A stretch of 64,000 nucleotides of DNA from Atrina japonica (taxonomy: Eukaryota > Mollusca > Bivalvia > Pterioida > Pinnidae): NCBI GenBank assembly GCA_030159075.1, contig BROG01000264.1:401501-465500 (forward strand). The letters run 5' to 3'. Positions within the stretch are counted from its first letter, which is position 1. The number at the start of each line of letters is the position of its first letter. Below, piece after piece: positions 32,641-44,751 of this stretch. A program made the translations under genes and the position numbers. The notes beneath the pieces are model-generated. The model ran no database searches and was not told the DNA's origin. It saw only the letters and a list, made by a program, of their open reading frames with translations.

Positions 32641-33887
32641 GAGCTATACAAGTACCTGGGAGCCTCTAGTTTCGAGAAGGATAATCAATGTGATTTATTA
32701 GCGGACTGCTAGATATATTTTTGCGTCTGGATGCAGAAAAGGGTCTATGGATTCCAAATTAAAAAAATTATCTGAAAGATGTATAAAACTTCGACCCACT
32801 AATGGAATATTGCCTCACAATTAAGCCATCAATAACTTCAACATTTCGAAATACATGTATCTGTAGTGTCCATTGAGAGCGTGACCCCAAAAGTTGATAA
32901 AATGGATGTAAAAGGTGGAAATTTGATTTGTTGTTGTTGTTTGTGTGTGTATGTGTGTGTGTGTGTGTTTCATACATATATCTATGTATCAGTAAATATG
33001 TCCTATTCTATTTCGTAATTTGAATGTGTCTTGCGTTCGTTTGATTTTTGTACATATTTATCTAATTGTAACAAATATTCATATTCACTGTTATTTTATT
33101 GATATTTGTTTTAAAATTCTATTTGGTAAAAGTGTGAATAGTGCGTTGTCGGCCTTCGTGTTTTCGGTTTTGTTAAGTAGTTTAATTTTTTGTCAATTTA
33201 GGGAAATATATGGGGTCCATTGGGCGAGGCAAAGCCCAGACTAATACAGCTTTTTATTATGGACCCCATATATTTCCGTATCGCCCTCTAGAACACTACA
33301 TAGTACATAACAAATTTATTCTGTCTATGGGCATTCAAAGAGATTTTGGAGAGCTGAATGATAAGGTTACGAGTAATTTTAATAAATATGCTAAAAAGAT
33401 CAGAAATTCTTTCAACATATTTATATTTTCTGGCTGCTTTGGGCGTTTAAATCTCCTCTAACCCAGACGATTTCCGCATCGCTCCCTGATGCAAACCTGT
33501 CAGTCGCCATATTTGTTTACACTGTCGTCACCAAAGTGAGGCCCGCCACAGGGGGATATAGCTATATCCGTCGAGTATATTTTTATATACGTTGAGTAGC
33601 TGACGGATATAGAGTAACGTGGGGTGTATTTAGACCACGATTTTCCCTTGCCAGGTTATGTGGATTTTATTATACGTGCTGATTTTTGTTCGTTTTTTGC
33701 AGTTTTATAATATAAAGTTGAAATTTATTCAAACAACTGATGTTGAACCAGATACTTTCGTATGGATCACTTTTATAGTAAACACTTTGTTACATCCATA
33801 ATAGTTTGTTTTGCGTTTGACAATCTGTGTATTTATCAACTATACAATGAGCGAGAGTGATTAGTATAACAGATATATGTTTGACGT
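32641..33887. other. Unique DNA outside the palindrome
   Basis: Includes a (TG)n run at 32,941-32,968, a nested hairpin at 33,202-33,277 and several ATAT palindromes around 33,550-33,620. No convincing gene; the 83- and 74-codon frames near the hairpin have no family features. Confidence 0.5.
33202..33277. repeat. Nested hairpin, 19-bp arms
   Basis: Arms 'ggaaatatatggggtccat' (33,202-33,220) and its perfect complement (33,259-33,277) enclose 38 bases, which start with a second 5-bp hairpin TGGGC/GCCCA (33,221-33,238). Confidence 0.85.
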
Positions 33888-34165
33888 TTGTTTGTTTATT
33901 GTTGTTTAACGTCCCACTCAATAATATTTCACACATATGGAGACGTCACCAGATGCCGGTGAAGGGCTTGAAATTTTGGCCTATGCTCGGCACTTACGGT
34001 CATTGAGCAGTGAGGGTTTTTTAACGTGCCGACACCAACTGTGACACGGGACCACGGTTTTTACTGTCTCATCCGACAGACAGGAAACCAACCTGCCGCC
34101 GGCGGGACTCGAACTCACGATCAAGAGTCGAGCGCGCTACCGACTGAGCCAGGCTCTGTTTGACG
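33888..34165 (-). mobile_element. SINE A copy
   Basis: Reverse-oriented; tRNA-like head at the high-coordinate end ('gactcgaactcacgatc' and 'ctaccgactgagccaggc'). Confidence 0.85.
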
Positions 34166-35055
34166 TAGACTGTAGTGATTGGAGAGTGGTCATTTTAGGT
34201 TGTTTTGCACGGACGGACTGATAGTTTTTCAGGTAGCGATTGGAGCCACCGAATACATCGGTTGATATAAATATTTGTAATTGATTTATACCAGCTGTTC
34301 ATCTTATGCTGAAATAATATTTGGCACTGTGATACCAGTGATAATCGCCTGTATTATAATTTTATAAGAAACACTTTGCGCCTTCCATCTTCTCTAGAAA
34401 GATTATCCTCATTTTGAATATAAGTAACTTTTCACTCAGGAAGATACGGAAGACAAAAATCCCTTTTCCCCTTAGTATACCGGACATCCGGGAACCTAGA
34501 TGCACTTTATTGAACTATTATATTGACTAGAAGAGTATTGAAGTGCACCAGCTTTCCCAGACGTCCATTATTCTAAGGGTCATTTACGAGGAACTCCATA
34601 TACTTCTGTAGCGTCTACTCAAAATGTCGGAAATAAATTTTAATCTGAAAAGGGTGATATGTGTCCTTTATATCATCCCGAATGAAAAACTACTTACATT
34701 CTCGGTAAGGATACCTGGTCTTTATACATACGCAAGGGGTTCATGGTCATGGAGCACTGAGATGGTCCTGTACACAAGTATAGTACGTTTGCTCTCAATT
34801 GAAACTGGGTTTATTAATTTTTGCTAAAACTACATATTTTATATCCTCAAAATGGTCATAATTGTTATTTTAAAAGGTATACATAAATAAAACTGAATTT
34901 TAATTGTTCCAATCTAATAAAGGGAAAACATTCCCGTTTTTAATAATGTAAAATTTTCAATAAACTGTATGTGGGTGTAAACCCAACACATGGACGGCCA
35001 CAATACTGTAAATTAGCAGTTTTAAACGGTGCTGGAATTTCTAATAGTAAAATTG
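34166..35055. other. Non-coding DNA
   Basis: A scrap of the 2,170-type repeat at 34,270-34,330 and otherwise unique AT-rich sequence. The 67-codon frame at 34,624 is not supported. Confidence 0.5.
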
Positions 35056-35059
35056 AAAA

Positions 35060-35570
35060 AGTACCAATCAATAATCAAAACTTATGTCCTGGACATTCTA
35101 TTGATTTATACTTTGGTATCTGAGATTTTTTTTATTTTATAACACGACGAATTAGATGTGCAAATGGTCTCAAGATGAAGAACAATTACGAATCCCAAAC
35201 GGGATAAGAACAGGTGCCCGGAAGGAGTCGGCGTCTTCTGCTGGCATGCCACACCCGGTCGGTATGATAGTCTTGTTTGCGATGACTTTGTTTCACTGGG
35301 TGTAATGCTGAGTTGCCTTTTCGTTGGCACTTGTTGAGACGTATGTACCAACTGTGACGAGGACTCGTTCCTCGCGTATTTCATTTGGAGTTGACTGGTC
35401 TGGCGGCGGATGTGACCGGTCGACAGGGGATGCTTTCTCCTCCATGGCACCTGATCCCACCTCTTGGTTTCCAGCGGTCCGTGTTTGTCCATTTTTGGCG
35501 GATTTGTATATGTGTCTTGGACATCCTAAGGATTTATACTTTAGTATCCGAGATGTTTTATATCCTATAT
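35060..35570 (+). mobile_element. Two Penelope-like tail fragments
   Basis: A terminal scrap at 35,060-35,130 and a longer tail at about 35,250-35,560 with 'cggtatgatagtcttgtttg', 'tgacgaggactcgttcctcg' and 'gaccggtcgacaggggatgc'. Frames on both strands here are repeat-derived. Confidence 0.7.
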
Positions 35571-36249
35571 TAGATGCCACGTAACATCACTGACTCTCAT
35601 TACTTTTTGTAGACCCTCTGGGTCTGGCGAGCTAAAATTCATTATTTTTGTCGAATAAGTATCCTGAAATTTCTAGTATCTTTAATCTTGATAATTTTTC
35701 TGAATATTGTGTGGGAATATAATCGCAGATGAATCCTGTCCAAAAAAGCAAATTATGCTAGGCGACATATGTGTACATGTACTGGCTCTAAAAATATCAC
35801 AATTAATTCCTTCAAGCGTTACAATATTCTAATTGGTTGCTGCGTATATATAAAACATTCGTATTACTATCTAAAGTTTATAGAGTCAACTCTACCTTGT
35901 GATATTCTGTTTCAGGCAAAAATTAAAGATACTGGGTGGATATAGTTAAACATGAAAACGGTGAGATATATATTCAATAGATTTCAAAGTTTTATATGTT
36001 GTACTTAAATTATTACGGTTTTTGCACATGCAGTTAAATCTTATATAATCAGTAAATTCATAACTTTGGATATATTATTCCTACAATTATGTAATGTAAA
36101 TCTACACAAAGAATCGAAAATATTGAAAAGAAATATTCAGTTTGACTACCATACTAACATCAAGCATGAACTTGTAGAAGAAGGCAAGGGAATATCTGTG
36201 TAACTAATTAGAAAACAACAAATATCAATTTAGTCATGTACTAACGATA

Positions 36250-37250
36250 GGATATTGAAAAATGGGTGTGTCCCTTTAGGGAAAACACGAATATCAAACT
36301 GAAATGTGTTATTTCAGACATCATATCACACGATTGACTTTTTATTACAAATAATTTCTTTTAATTCTAAACCTGGTATATATTTTTTAACGAACAATAT
36401 TTCTAATAACGTAAACATATCTTTGATTGCATCATTTTAGAAACTGCACTCGATATTAAGACACACAGTTTGCAAAAAAAAAACGTAGGCCGCTTTGAAT
36501 TCTTTAGATAGATTTTCTATGACAACAAAATGAACAAGAGCACCTCCAAACAAGGTATAGAGTTACCAAAATCAAGTGGCACAAAACCCGGATGTACCAC
36601 TTTACCTTGGTAGACTCATAATACGCTACTCCTGTATTAAATGTAACAACTGTGTAAATGATTCCTAAGATATAAATCGAGCATGACATACCGACCGAAC
36701 GAACGAGTGAAAAGTGAAGATCAGTGTGACCCATTTCTTCGAAGGGCGTCGCAATAAGCCATTGTAGAAACATATAGCTTTGTTTATGTATATTTCGTCA
36801 ATCAAAGATACCGATATTTTTTCATAAATTTTGGCAAACGAAATGTAATAGAAACTGCCAACTCTTCCTTTAATTTTTCATTACTTCGTTCAAATTCGTC
36901 TCATCTTTAATGAAATTTTAATAACGCTTTTATTAGTTTACATCCGATGAAACGAGGGAGGCTAAAATTAAACATTAAAATCCAGAATGTGTTAAAGAAA
37001 AATAGATAACGCTTTTATATGGTGGCTGATTCGGGACATCGTGATATCGTATCGTAATATTGCATTGTATTAAACAAAGCGATATTACAATGTCCGAATT
37101 AGCCACCATACTTTTATTATTCTAAAATAGACGTAATAAAAGGGGGCAAAATCTTTTGTTACGTTTGTCTGTCCGTATGGTTATTATTTTGGTGTACACA
37201 TTGTAATTTGTTAACCATTACAATTATATGAGTGAGCGTCTGACAAAATG
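36250..37250. repeat. Segmental duplicate, upstream copy
   Basis: Colinear, with indels, to 55,660-57,700. Shared markers: 'aataatatttctaataacgt', 'aggccgctttga', 'taccgaccgaacgaa', 'tttgttacgtttgtc'. It continues in the second copy straight into DNA that matches 44,380-44,490, so 37,250-44,380 is an insertion here or a deletion there. Confidence 0.75.
37019..37110. mobile_element. 92-bp MITE with about 20-bp TIRs
   Basis: Ends 'atggtggctgattcgggaca' and 'tgtccgaattagccaccat' are near-perfect inverted repeats, flanked by CTTTTAT direct repeats (37,012-37,018 and 37,111-37,117). The paralogous site at about 57,577-57,600 is empty. Confidence 0.85.
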
Positions 37251-37920
37251 ACAATTTTGGGGGGAAAGTGATGTTTTTCAAAACATTGAACATATAAGAA
37301 TTCAAAAAATATAATATATAATGTACTACAGGTAAATATTATTTGCCTAATGGGCACTCGTCCCAGTGATATGATAACGTCATTAAAACACAGTGATATG
37401 ATAACGCCATGTTTTATTATTATCCATGTACATTTAATCACGTGTTCTGTAGTTGCCTGATATGTCTAATTTATTGAAGTTGAAAGAAATATTATATATT
37501 TAGTTATCATAATATATTTAAGAGGATAGTTACCAACATTTTCTTTCTGAAAATAAAATTAAAACAACAAACACTTAATTTCAGCAATTGAACAGTAATT
37601 TTTTAATGCATCGCCATGTTAACTTTTGTGATGAAAATATCATAAAATGTTATAATTGAAAATTTTGTATACTGAATGTTATGATGAAAATCAAAAGATT
37701 GTAACTAGTTCATAAATGCCAAAATAAGGGTAGTATAGTAGATTCCACTTAATTGTATACATTTAAATCTTAGCATAAAACATAAGTTGTAACCCCAAAT
37801 ACAATGCCAAATAATAAATCTAAATGCATAGCCAAATCCGTCTAAGAGTGATCTGTTTCAACATGTTGAAGTACATATAATGTCAGACACTCCATTTGCA
37901 ACACAATTTGACTCTCATGC

Positions 37921-38730
37921 CTACTCTTCAGTTGGATGGACATTTGGAGCAACCTCCTCAACCTGTGGCAAAGGGAAAAGCAAATCCTTTTGTTGTTCTT
38001 TAACAAATGGGCGGATATTCCGAAACAAATACCATGCTTTTTTGTCAGAAATACCAGCAGGTTGCAATACTGTAGGTTCAGTTTGTGGAAATTCTTTTCT
38101 CTTCTTAAGGAGTCACACTTCCACAACCTCTCAATGTGATTTCTTTACTTTCACTTTGTCTACAAATGAAAAGTAACACGTATAAACATTGCAACTGTCA
38201 TTGCTGTACTAGGAGATGAGTAAATAAAAGTAAAGTCAAACTCGTAAACAATCAACATAAAATAACAGCACGTCTAATAATCAATAACATAGTTAATATA
38301 AGTTTCAGGATTTATAATTTAAGGAATGCTTCGGCTTTGAGAAGGTGTTGCTTAATCTTGGGTCATTTTAGACATGTTTCATTGTACTTCATAATCATGA
38401 CATACCCGGAGCAAAGGATGATATTGTTGTATTCCAGGAACTGCCCGGAAAGGGTCTTTAAAAAATCCCTTCCAGTTCCTCCACTTCCAGGAGTTCTCTG
38501 ACATATCTGAATATAACTGAACTTTTGTTGTGAGGTGATGATAACCGTATGCACTCTTTAAGTCACTCAGACTATCTATATCACTTGTACGAATTCTCCG
38601 TTTTGCAATCCCAAACATTCCATCGACCAGACATCTTGTATGATAAGGCTTCATTAAGTATAGGTGGATGTCCTCATGTAGCCCATTACCATCCCTCCAT
38701 GCCCATTCTAGATAACGTTATGATCTAAAA
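37921..38730 (-). pseudogene. Decayed DUF7869-like (transposon-derived) gene
   Basis: Two exon-like pieces. The first (about 38,730-38,409) reads through HTRCLVDGMFG and WKWRNWKGFF to PGIQQYH, which matches the C-terminal half of DUF7869-type proteins found in many invertebrates and thought to come from DNA transposons; a GTATGT donor follows. The second (38,159-37,921) starts after a TTTGTAG acceptor and contains KKAWYLFRNIRPFV, the closing motif of the family. It has two in-frame TGA codons where CGA (Arg) would fit. The pieces do not join in phase, so this is a pseudogene. No terminal repeats seen. Confidence 0.6.
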
Positions 38731-39069
38731 TGAAAAGTGAAAATATTGTTTCTATCAACACATGTACACTTACTAAGAGTTCCGATTCATTACTGATTAT
38801 CGCAAATTTTCCATTAATTGCAACATACGTTGCCAAGAAAAGAGATCAAATCAATCCTTTTAAGCATTTTCTTATTATATATGTTCATTGAATTTCTACA
38901 GAAATGGTCTATATGGGACCACAGGAAAGTAATCTTTCAGAGCAGGTGGTCATTATAAACATATGGTCACCTTACAGAGGTAAATATCAATAGCAGTGAC
39001 CTATTTTGGACACAGTAAAACAATATGAACATGTCTTTGTATACAGGTATTCCCTACGGCAGGCTTTAA

Positions 39070-41020
39070 CCCTCTAGTGCCCTATGTCTCATATATGATA
39101 CACTCCATAGACAGTGATCTACAAGTAATAAAACAAAGCGGGAGTTGTCTCCCTTTGTGCCCAACTGAAATTACTATTTAGGGCTCTGATGCTTTAGTTT
39201 CGAATTTTCCTAGCTCTACTTATAGTCAAATCACAACCACTGAAAGATGGCTGGCCCCATGTGGAGAGCATGATCGTTTGAGCTGTATGTTTTGACTGAG
39301 AATACTGTGATAATCAGGTAAGTAAAATAATGAAGACAAGTTTAAACTGCAAGCAAAGCACATTTACATCCATTTGATAATTATATAAGAGTCTTTTCAG
39401 TCACAAATTGTATAGTGTTAGATGCCCAATATCTCTGTATCATATATGATGCATGGGGCATTTAAGTCATAAACCATAATTTATATCTTTGGCAGAAATT
39501 ATAATTATTTTTCTAATTTTAAAAGAAGTTTTAATAGTGAGGCTGTTCTTATTGATCCCTATCATATACATGTATTTATACAGTGTAGAATATGTATCAC
39601 ATATTATACATAGCCTAGGGCAGATAGAGAAAAAGAAAAACTGAAATGAGACAAATTTGAAAAAAAAAAATATTTTCGAAGAAATAGTTAAATGTGTATT
39701 TATGTTATACCTACCTTCATCTTATATTTGGTTTATATCTAAATTTCAGAATGGCCAGTACTCGCAGTAAACATCTGTGTACAACTAATGTATTGAACTA
39801 CATTGATGGTGAGGGAGGTAGTGACAAGAACTTTGGACTCTACAGTTCTAGTGAGGATGAATATCATCCTGAATTTTAGAGAGGAACTCATTCTTGTCCA
39901 TCAACAGAAAGCAGCAGTGATGACAGCGAGGACAATGTTTCACTTGCAACTCTGACAGGACATGTGAAGGAAAAAGCGACACCCTCTGATAGTGACAACA
40001 ATGAAGATATAAGTCTTGCCGATTTGTCACGTTTGGCACAAAAACAAAGTTTCATGGGTGGAGTGGATCTAATGGATTCTCTTACTAGCCTCTACAAGTC
40101 AAAGATGAAGACAAGGCGCTGGTACATGTACCTTTTTTGGCACACAATCTTGCTTGCATCCGTTAATGCATGGCTTTGGTATAAGCGACATTGCAGAGCA
40201 CTGAAAAAGAAACCAGTCAAGCTGTCCATGTTTATATCTGATAAAGCTGAGGCCCTGACAAACGTGAAAGCAAAAGTTGGTCGCAACATATTATCCCCAA
40301 TGCTTGCAAGGAAATCAAAAATCAGTCTCAAGTCAAAAAGGCCGATTGATGTCGTCAGAAAAGACGCAACATATCACTTTCCAGAATGGTCTGTTAACAG
40401 GAACAGGTGCAAAATGAGTACATGCGACTGTTTGACATTTGTAAAATGTGTTAAGTGTGACATGTATCTCTGCTTTAATAGAGATAGGAACTGTTTTCTG
40501 GACTACCATTTGTAAAATCTGGACCCTTATGATTCTGGATTAGCACTGTGGTGAATTCTTGTGTAGAAGTGTTGACAGTTAAATTGTTGTGTGTTATGTT
40601 TTGAAGTTATTGAATAAAAGTTATGATCATTTTCTTTTCATAAAATGTATTGGATTATGAACATATGTAATGTATCATATATGATACACATTGCGGTTAA
40701 TACCCCATGTATCATATATGATACATAGTGTGGAAATGTTGACTGTTAAATTGATGTGTTATGTTTTGAAGTTACTGAATAAATGTTATGACTATTTTCT
40801 CTTCATAAAATGTATTGGATTATGAACATATGTAATGTATCATATATGATACATATTGCAGTTAATGCCCTTGTATCATATATGATACATTGTGATAAAC
40901 AGGTGAAAAAATTAAATTTCGCTATTTTCTTCGTTTTAATTTTCTAATTACACCGTATCTTAAAAATATTCAAAAGATATATTTTTCTGAAACCCTTAAA
41001 GGGTTCGGGGCACTAGAGGG
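39070..41020 (+). mobile_element. Internally deleted piggyBac transposon
   Basis: TTAA target duplications at 39,066-39,069 and 41,021-41,024 flank perfect 13-bp inverted ends CCCTCTAGTGCCC (39,070-39,082 and 41,008-41,020). At 1,951 bp it is shorter than autonomous piggyBacs because the transposase core is missing. It contains four perfect copies of the 18-bp palindrome TGTATCATATATGATACA and a duplicated 3' UTR segment (40,570-40,730 and 40,735-40,890), each with an AATAAA-type signal. Confidence 0.9.
39751..40515 (+). pseudogene. PiggyBac transposase remnant (core deleted)
   Basis: A single reading frame of 255 codons broken by one TAG at 39,877-39,879. The N-terminal part is acidic and Ser-rich, as in PGBD-type proteins. 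It runs straight into the end of the DDE domain (GGVDLMDSLTSLYKSK, then LASVNAWLWYK) and the Cys-rich C-terminal domain (CDCLTFVKCVKCDMYLC, ending in CFLDYHL), which binds transposon ends in this family. The segment with the first catalytic aspartates is absent, so it cannot be active. It lies wholly inside the element. Confidence 0.85.
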
Positions 41021-41024
41021 TTAA

Positions 41025-41878
41025 TGTATGTATAGCATATTTTCTACACTATTAAATGTTTATACTGATTCTAGCTGTAAGTTAATCAGTAAATTAGTAA
41101 TTTAGGTTCTTACATAAAAGTAGATCACGTTTAAGATAAAAATAAGCATTAAAAATTGTAAAGGCTTATTACTGTAAATAAATGTTACCCGATTTTTATT
41201 CTGGCCATCACAATTATGAGCATTTAAGAAGCAGGTCTTCTCGCTTTCACTACGTGTAGCAAAGTAATGATGCAGCATTGATACCACAGAGTTGGCTGAA
41301 TGACTATGGAGTCCATCTATTCCCATTCACTGTTCTTCCCCAAATACATAATTTGTTTATGTTGATCTGCCATCATTATATATGCCAAATAGATTCGCTT
41401 TGTACAGTGATCTGAATTCATAAAATATTTACAAAAAATTTTTTTTTCAGGAATATGGGACTTAGCGTTAAAATCTAAATATATTGGTACATATAATAAC
41501 AATGTGTTGATAATTATTTCATCAAAAATTTTAAACATTTAATCATATAGTATTTTGAAAACCACAGTTTCAAATAGTCAAGTATTTGTTATGTAATATA
41601 CATGCATTTACAAATGTTTGACTGATTAAAATATACAATATCAGAATTTTTTTCACTATGGAGACATACACAGAACTTTAATTATACATGAGCATATATC
41701 TATAGTTGAGACTGATCTGTTTGCTTTTATGGTTCTGGTGTTTACTACTCATGAAAGTCCCATAGATGAAGACTTTCAGTTCCTATTATTGACTTTCACA
41801 GACCTCTACAGGGCTTGTTCTTTAAGTAGTTGTCCATTAGTTTTTAACCACACACACACACATACATACATACATGCA

Positions 41879-41948
<70 letters not shown>

Positions 41949-43440
41949 ATAATAAGACTAAAGTCTTAAAGCGATATAAGCTGATACAATGACATATAGT
42001 CGAGAATATGATAAAATGTGTGTTCAAATACATTATCAATCACGTAAAACGTTGTAAAAGATATTCTTTTCGAAGTTATTTGCTTTATTAGAATTTAAGT
42101 TTTCCCGTACCAGCTGTATTTCCGTATGCAATGACCTTTCAGATAAACCCTTTCGCTATATCAAATGTACTTCGTATTTCGCTCAGGGGATCTCGGTCCT
42201 TTACGCGCTCGGACTATGTTAAATTCGGCCGATTTTTATGTGTAATATATTTATTTTTAATACTAATAATATATTTATTTTTAATACAGGACATGATTTT
42301 TATTGCAAAGTGCATGCATTATGTAAAATATATGCTTTTCAACGCTATTTTAAATACCTGAAGAAAATCGGATGAATATATGAATAAATATATCAGGTCA
42401 CTAAAAGAATTTTTTCCGATCTTTAATGTTACCCTGAATGCTGACGTTGACAAAATCAAAACAATATAACTGTGAAAAGTATGCGTACCTCATGTTTTAC
42501 AATCGTGCCGCCATATCCGGTGGAGTTGGGCAGTTCATGATCATATGTGTCAAGAATGATAAAGCCGAGAATGCGATGGGACGAGTTAAAAATGGGTCGA
42601 GATCACCCGATATACCTGGCATGTGAACAATTTAAGAAACGATGTTTTGAAACGACGGAAAAGACAAACTTTGCAAATAGCACGTGTTTATTGGTCACTC
42701 AATAATCTTCGTAAAAAATTACCGACAGTTAATTTGCAATGCTCAAAGTATGGCGGACAAAAAATAACTGATATTACAGGTTATGTTTGGCAAGATTGTT
42801 GCAATTTTACACATGTATTTATTATTCTAACCACCACATGGTCTCTTTGGAATATATATGAGATAGAATATCTCATAAAATAGGCATGTAAAATTGTTCA
42901 CATACGACAGCTCATATCACTTTAAACCAACTTTTAAATGGTAGTGGATGACCTTGAAGATCAAGTGAAGCAGCATGGCACTCTTCTTTGTACACATCCC
43001 GTTCTCCTTGAGCACTTAAACTATTTAAACTAGGCTACCACATGCAGAGATCTACACAGAAAATTTATTCAAAAGTTATATATATATATATGTGTGTGTG
43101 TGTGTTTGTGTTATTGATCAAATGGATTTAAAAATAATAACCAAATAATTAAAATAAAAATAGAAGGGTAGACTCTATTATCTAATCAATTTTTATACAT
43201 TTTCAAATTTTAAGAAATAAATAGCAAAATGAAAAATTGTTTAGTCTACATACCTGTTGAGAAACTGGACAATTCATTTAGTATTGTCGTACGTAAACGC
43301 ATGGTTAGGGGTTCTGCTGGTATTTCCGTGAACACGGGAGACTGCACCATATTTTAAAAAAATGTTTACGAACATTTTTGAGCTAGTGAATGTTCATATT
43401 GTTCGCACACACACTCTGTTTGTTATACTGGTAATTTAAC
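41025..43440. other. Non-coding DNA with microsatellites
   Basis: (CA)n(CATA)n(TA)n array at 41,850-41,945 and a short (TA)(TG) run at 43,080-43,104. Frames at 42,438 and 42,623 show no family features. Nothing else supportable. Confidence 0.5.
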
Positions 43441-43460
43441 TTGTGCCTCTTCCTAGAACC

Positions 43461-43996
43461 TTATCTCGTTTCATTCCCTTTACTAACGTCAAATTTCTGC
43501 AGTTGGCCTATAATCGGTATATTTATTGATCCCCTGTCCATACCAAAATCGTTTAAACCACTTTCTGCAAATGTATATCCATGTAAACACTTCTTTTGGA
43601 ATTGGTCTTTTATCATCTTACAAAAGGTGCCGTTACCATTGACATTTCCGTCACCACAGGTAATATCATCATACTGCGTATCACGGACATCTCTCGAATC
43701 TCGTTCACATTCGCCATACCTGTCAGAAATTGTATTGTTAAGAAACTGTCTAATCCTCCCTCTGTCAATTGGAGAATTAATCATATCCAAAGATAATTCT
43801 TTCACATCCTGATCACTTTTGATGTCATCGTCATTGTCATAGTTATCGGTTTCAGGGTTCGATCTCAAATTACTAGCGATAACATTAATAGCGTCAGTTG
43901 AGATACTTGTACATGCTGAAAAAAATCACTTAATTCTTGGTCTAAAGCTGCAGCTAAATTTCTTTCACAACCGACAATTCTTAAGTCGGATGCCAT
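43461..43996 (-). CDS. Hypothetical acidic protein, one frame break
   Basis: ATG at 43,996 begins a frame that breaks at a run of seven T on the minus strand (about 43,919-43,925); coding-like sequence continues in the next frame to the stop at 43,461, about 178 residues in all. The protein is hydrophilic and Asp/Asn-rich in the middle (DNYDNDDDIKSDQD). No family recognised. The break may be a homopolymer error, an intron ending in TTTTTTTCAG, or decay. Confidence 0.35.
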
Positions 43997-44379
43997 TTTA
44001 CTCCATAAAACTTACTCAAAACATCGTTCTCGGTAGGAATCCCGAACCAGTTGATCTGTAAAACTTGACAACATGTAAAGAACTAAAAATCGGAACCACA
44101 CACTTTGTACTTTTAGCAGACGGAAAACCCCGACAGGCTAGCCCAGATTTTCGAAGAATATTTCATATTATAATGTAATTTGTTCTGTTTTGTAAACATA
44201 AATATAAATACACCATCTTTAATATTACGAGACGGAATTTCAACTATTATGGTTTGATATCAGCGAGCTTTTTGTTTCCGCGCGAATACGTTACAAAATT
44301 AGAAATATTACGTCAGACGGAATTCCCTGTTTTATCACATTTCATTTGTTATTTCGTAAGGTCCAGTTGGCTCACATAA

Positions 44380-44490
44380 TAAGAAACTGTATTTGATAAC
44401 AATAAACAAACAAGTTTTTACAACTTTAATATATACATTTGCGCACTTCGCACCAATATGACCTGATTTCGGTTTTCGAATTGGACATGG
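44380..44490. repeat. Segmental duplicate next to laccase 3
   Basis: 'gataacaataaacaaacaag' through 'gcgcacttcgcacc' matches 57,715-57,830. It marks the point where the second copy of this region is cut off. Confidence 0.7.
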
Positions 44491-44751
44491 AAATATGCGA
44501 GATATTATGTTTTTACCAGCTAGGACAAGTGGGTTTTCTCCAGATACTACAGTTTCCGCCAATAGCAGATACCCCCTCACGCCAACTTTTGTAATGGTAC
44601 CAGATGTAGTGGGCAAATATTGTCTCAGTGCTTGTTTTACGAAAATAGAATACGGCATGAATGACATTATCAATTTTTGTGTCTGTTTTTTCTTCTGTCT
44701 GATACACCATGTGTGTGCATGCATCATGTGTTTCTACCTATTCGTTTTCTC

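Noticed and set aside
35293..35584. Three overlapping ORFs of 62-128 codons on both strands
   Set aside because: All lie in the non-coding Penelope tail and are not conserved in frame among the other tail copies.
42623..42883. 86-codon ORF, possible small gene
   Set aside because: No family features, no neighbouring exons and no repeat homology; length expected by chance in this much sequence.
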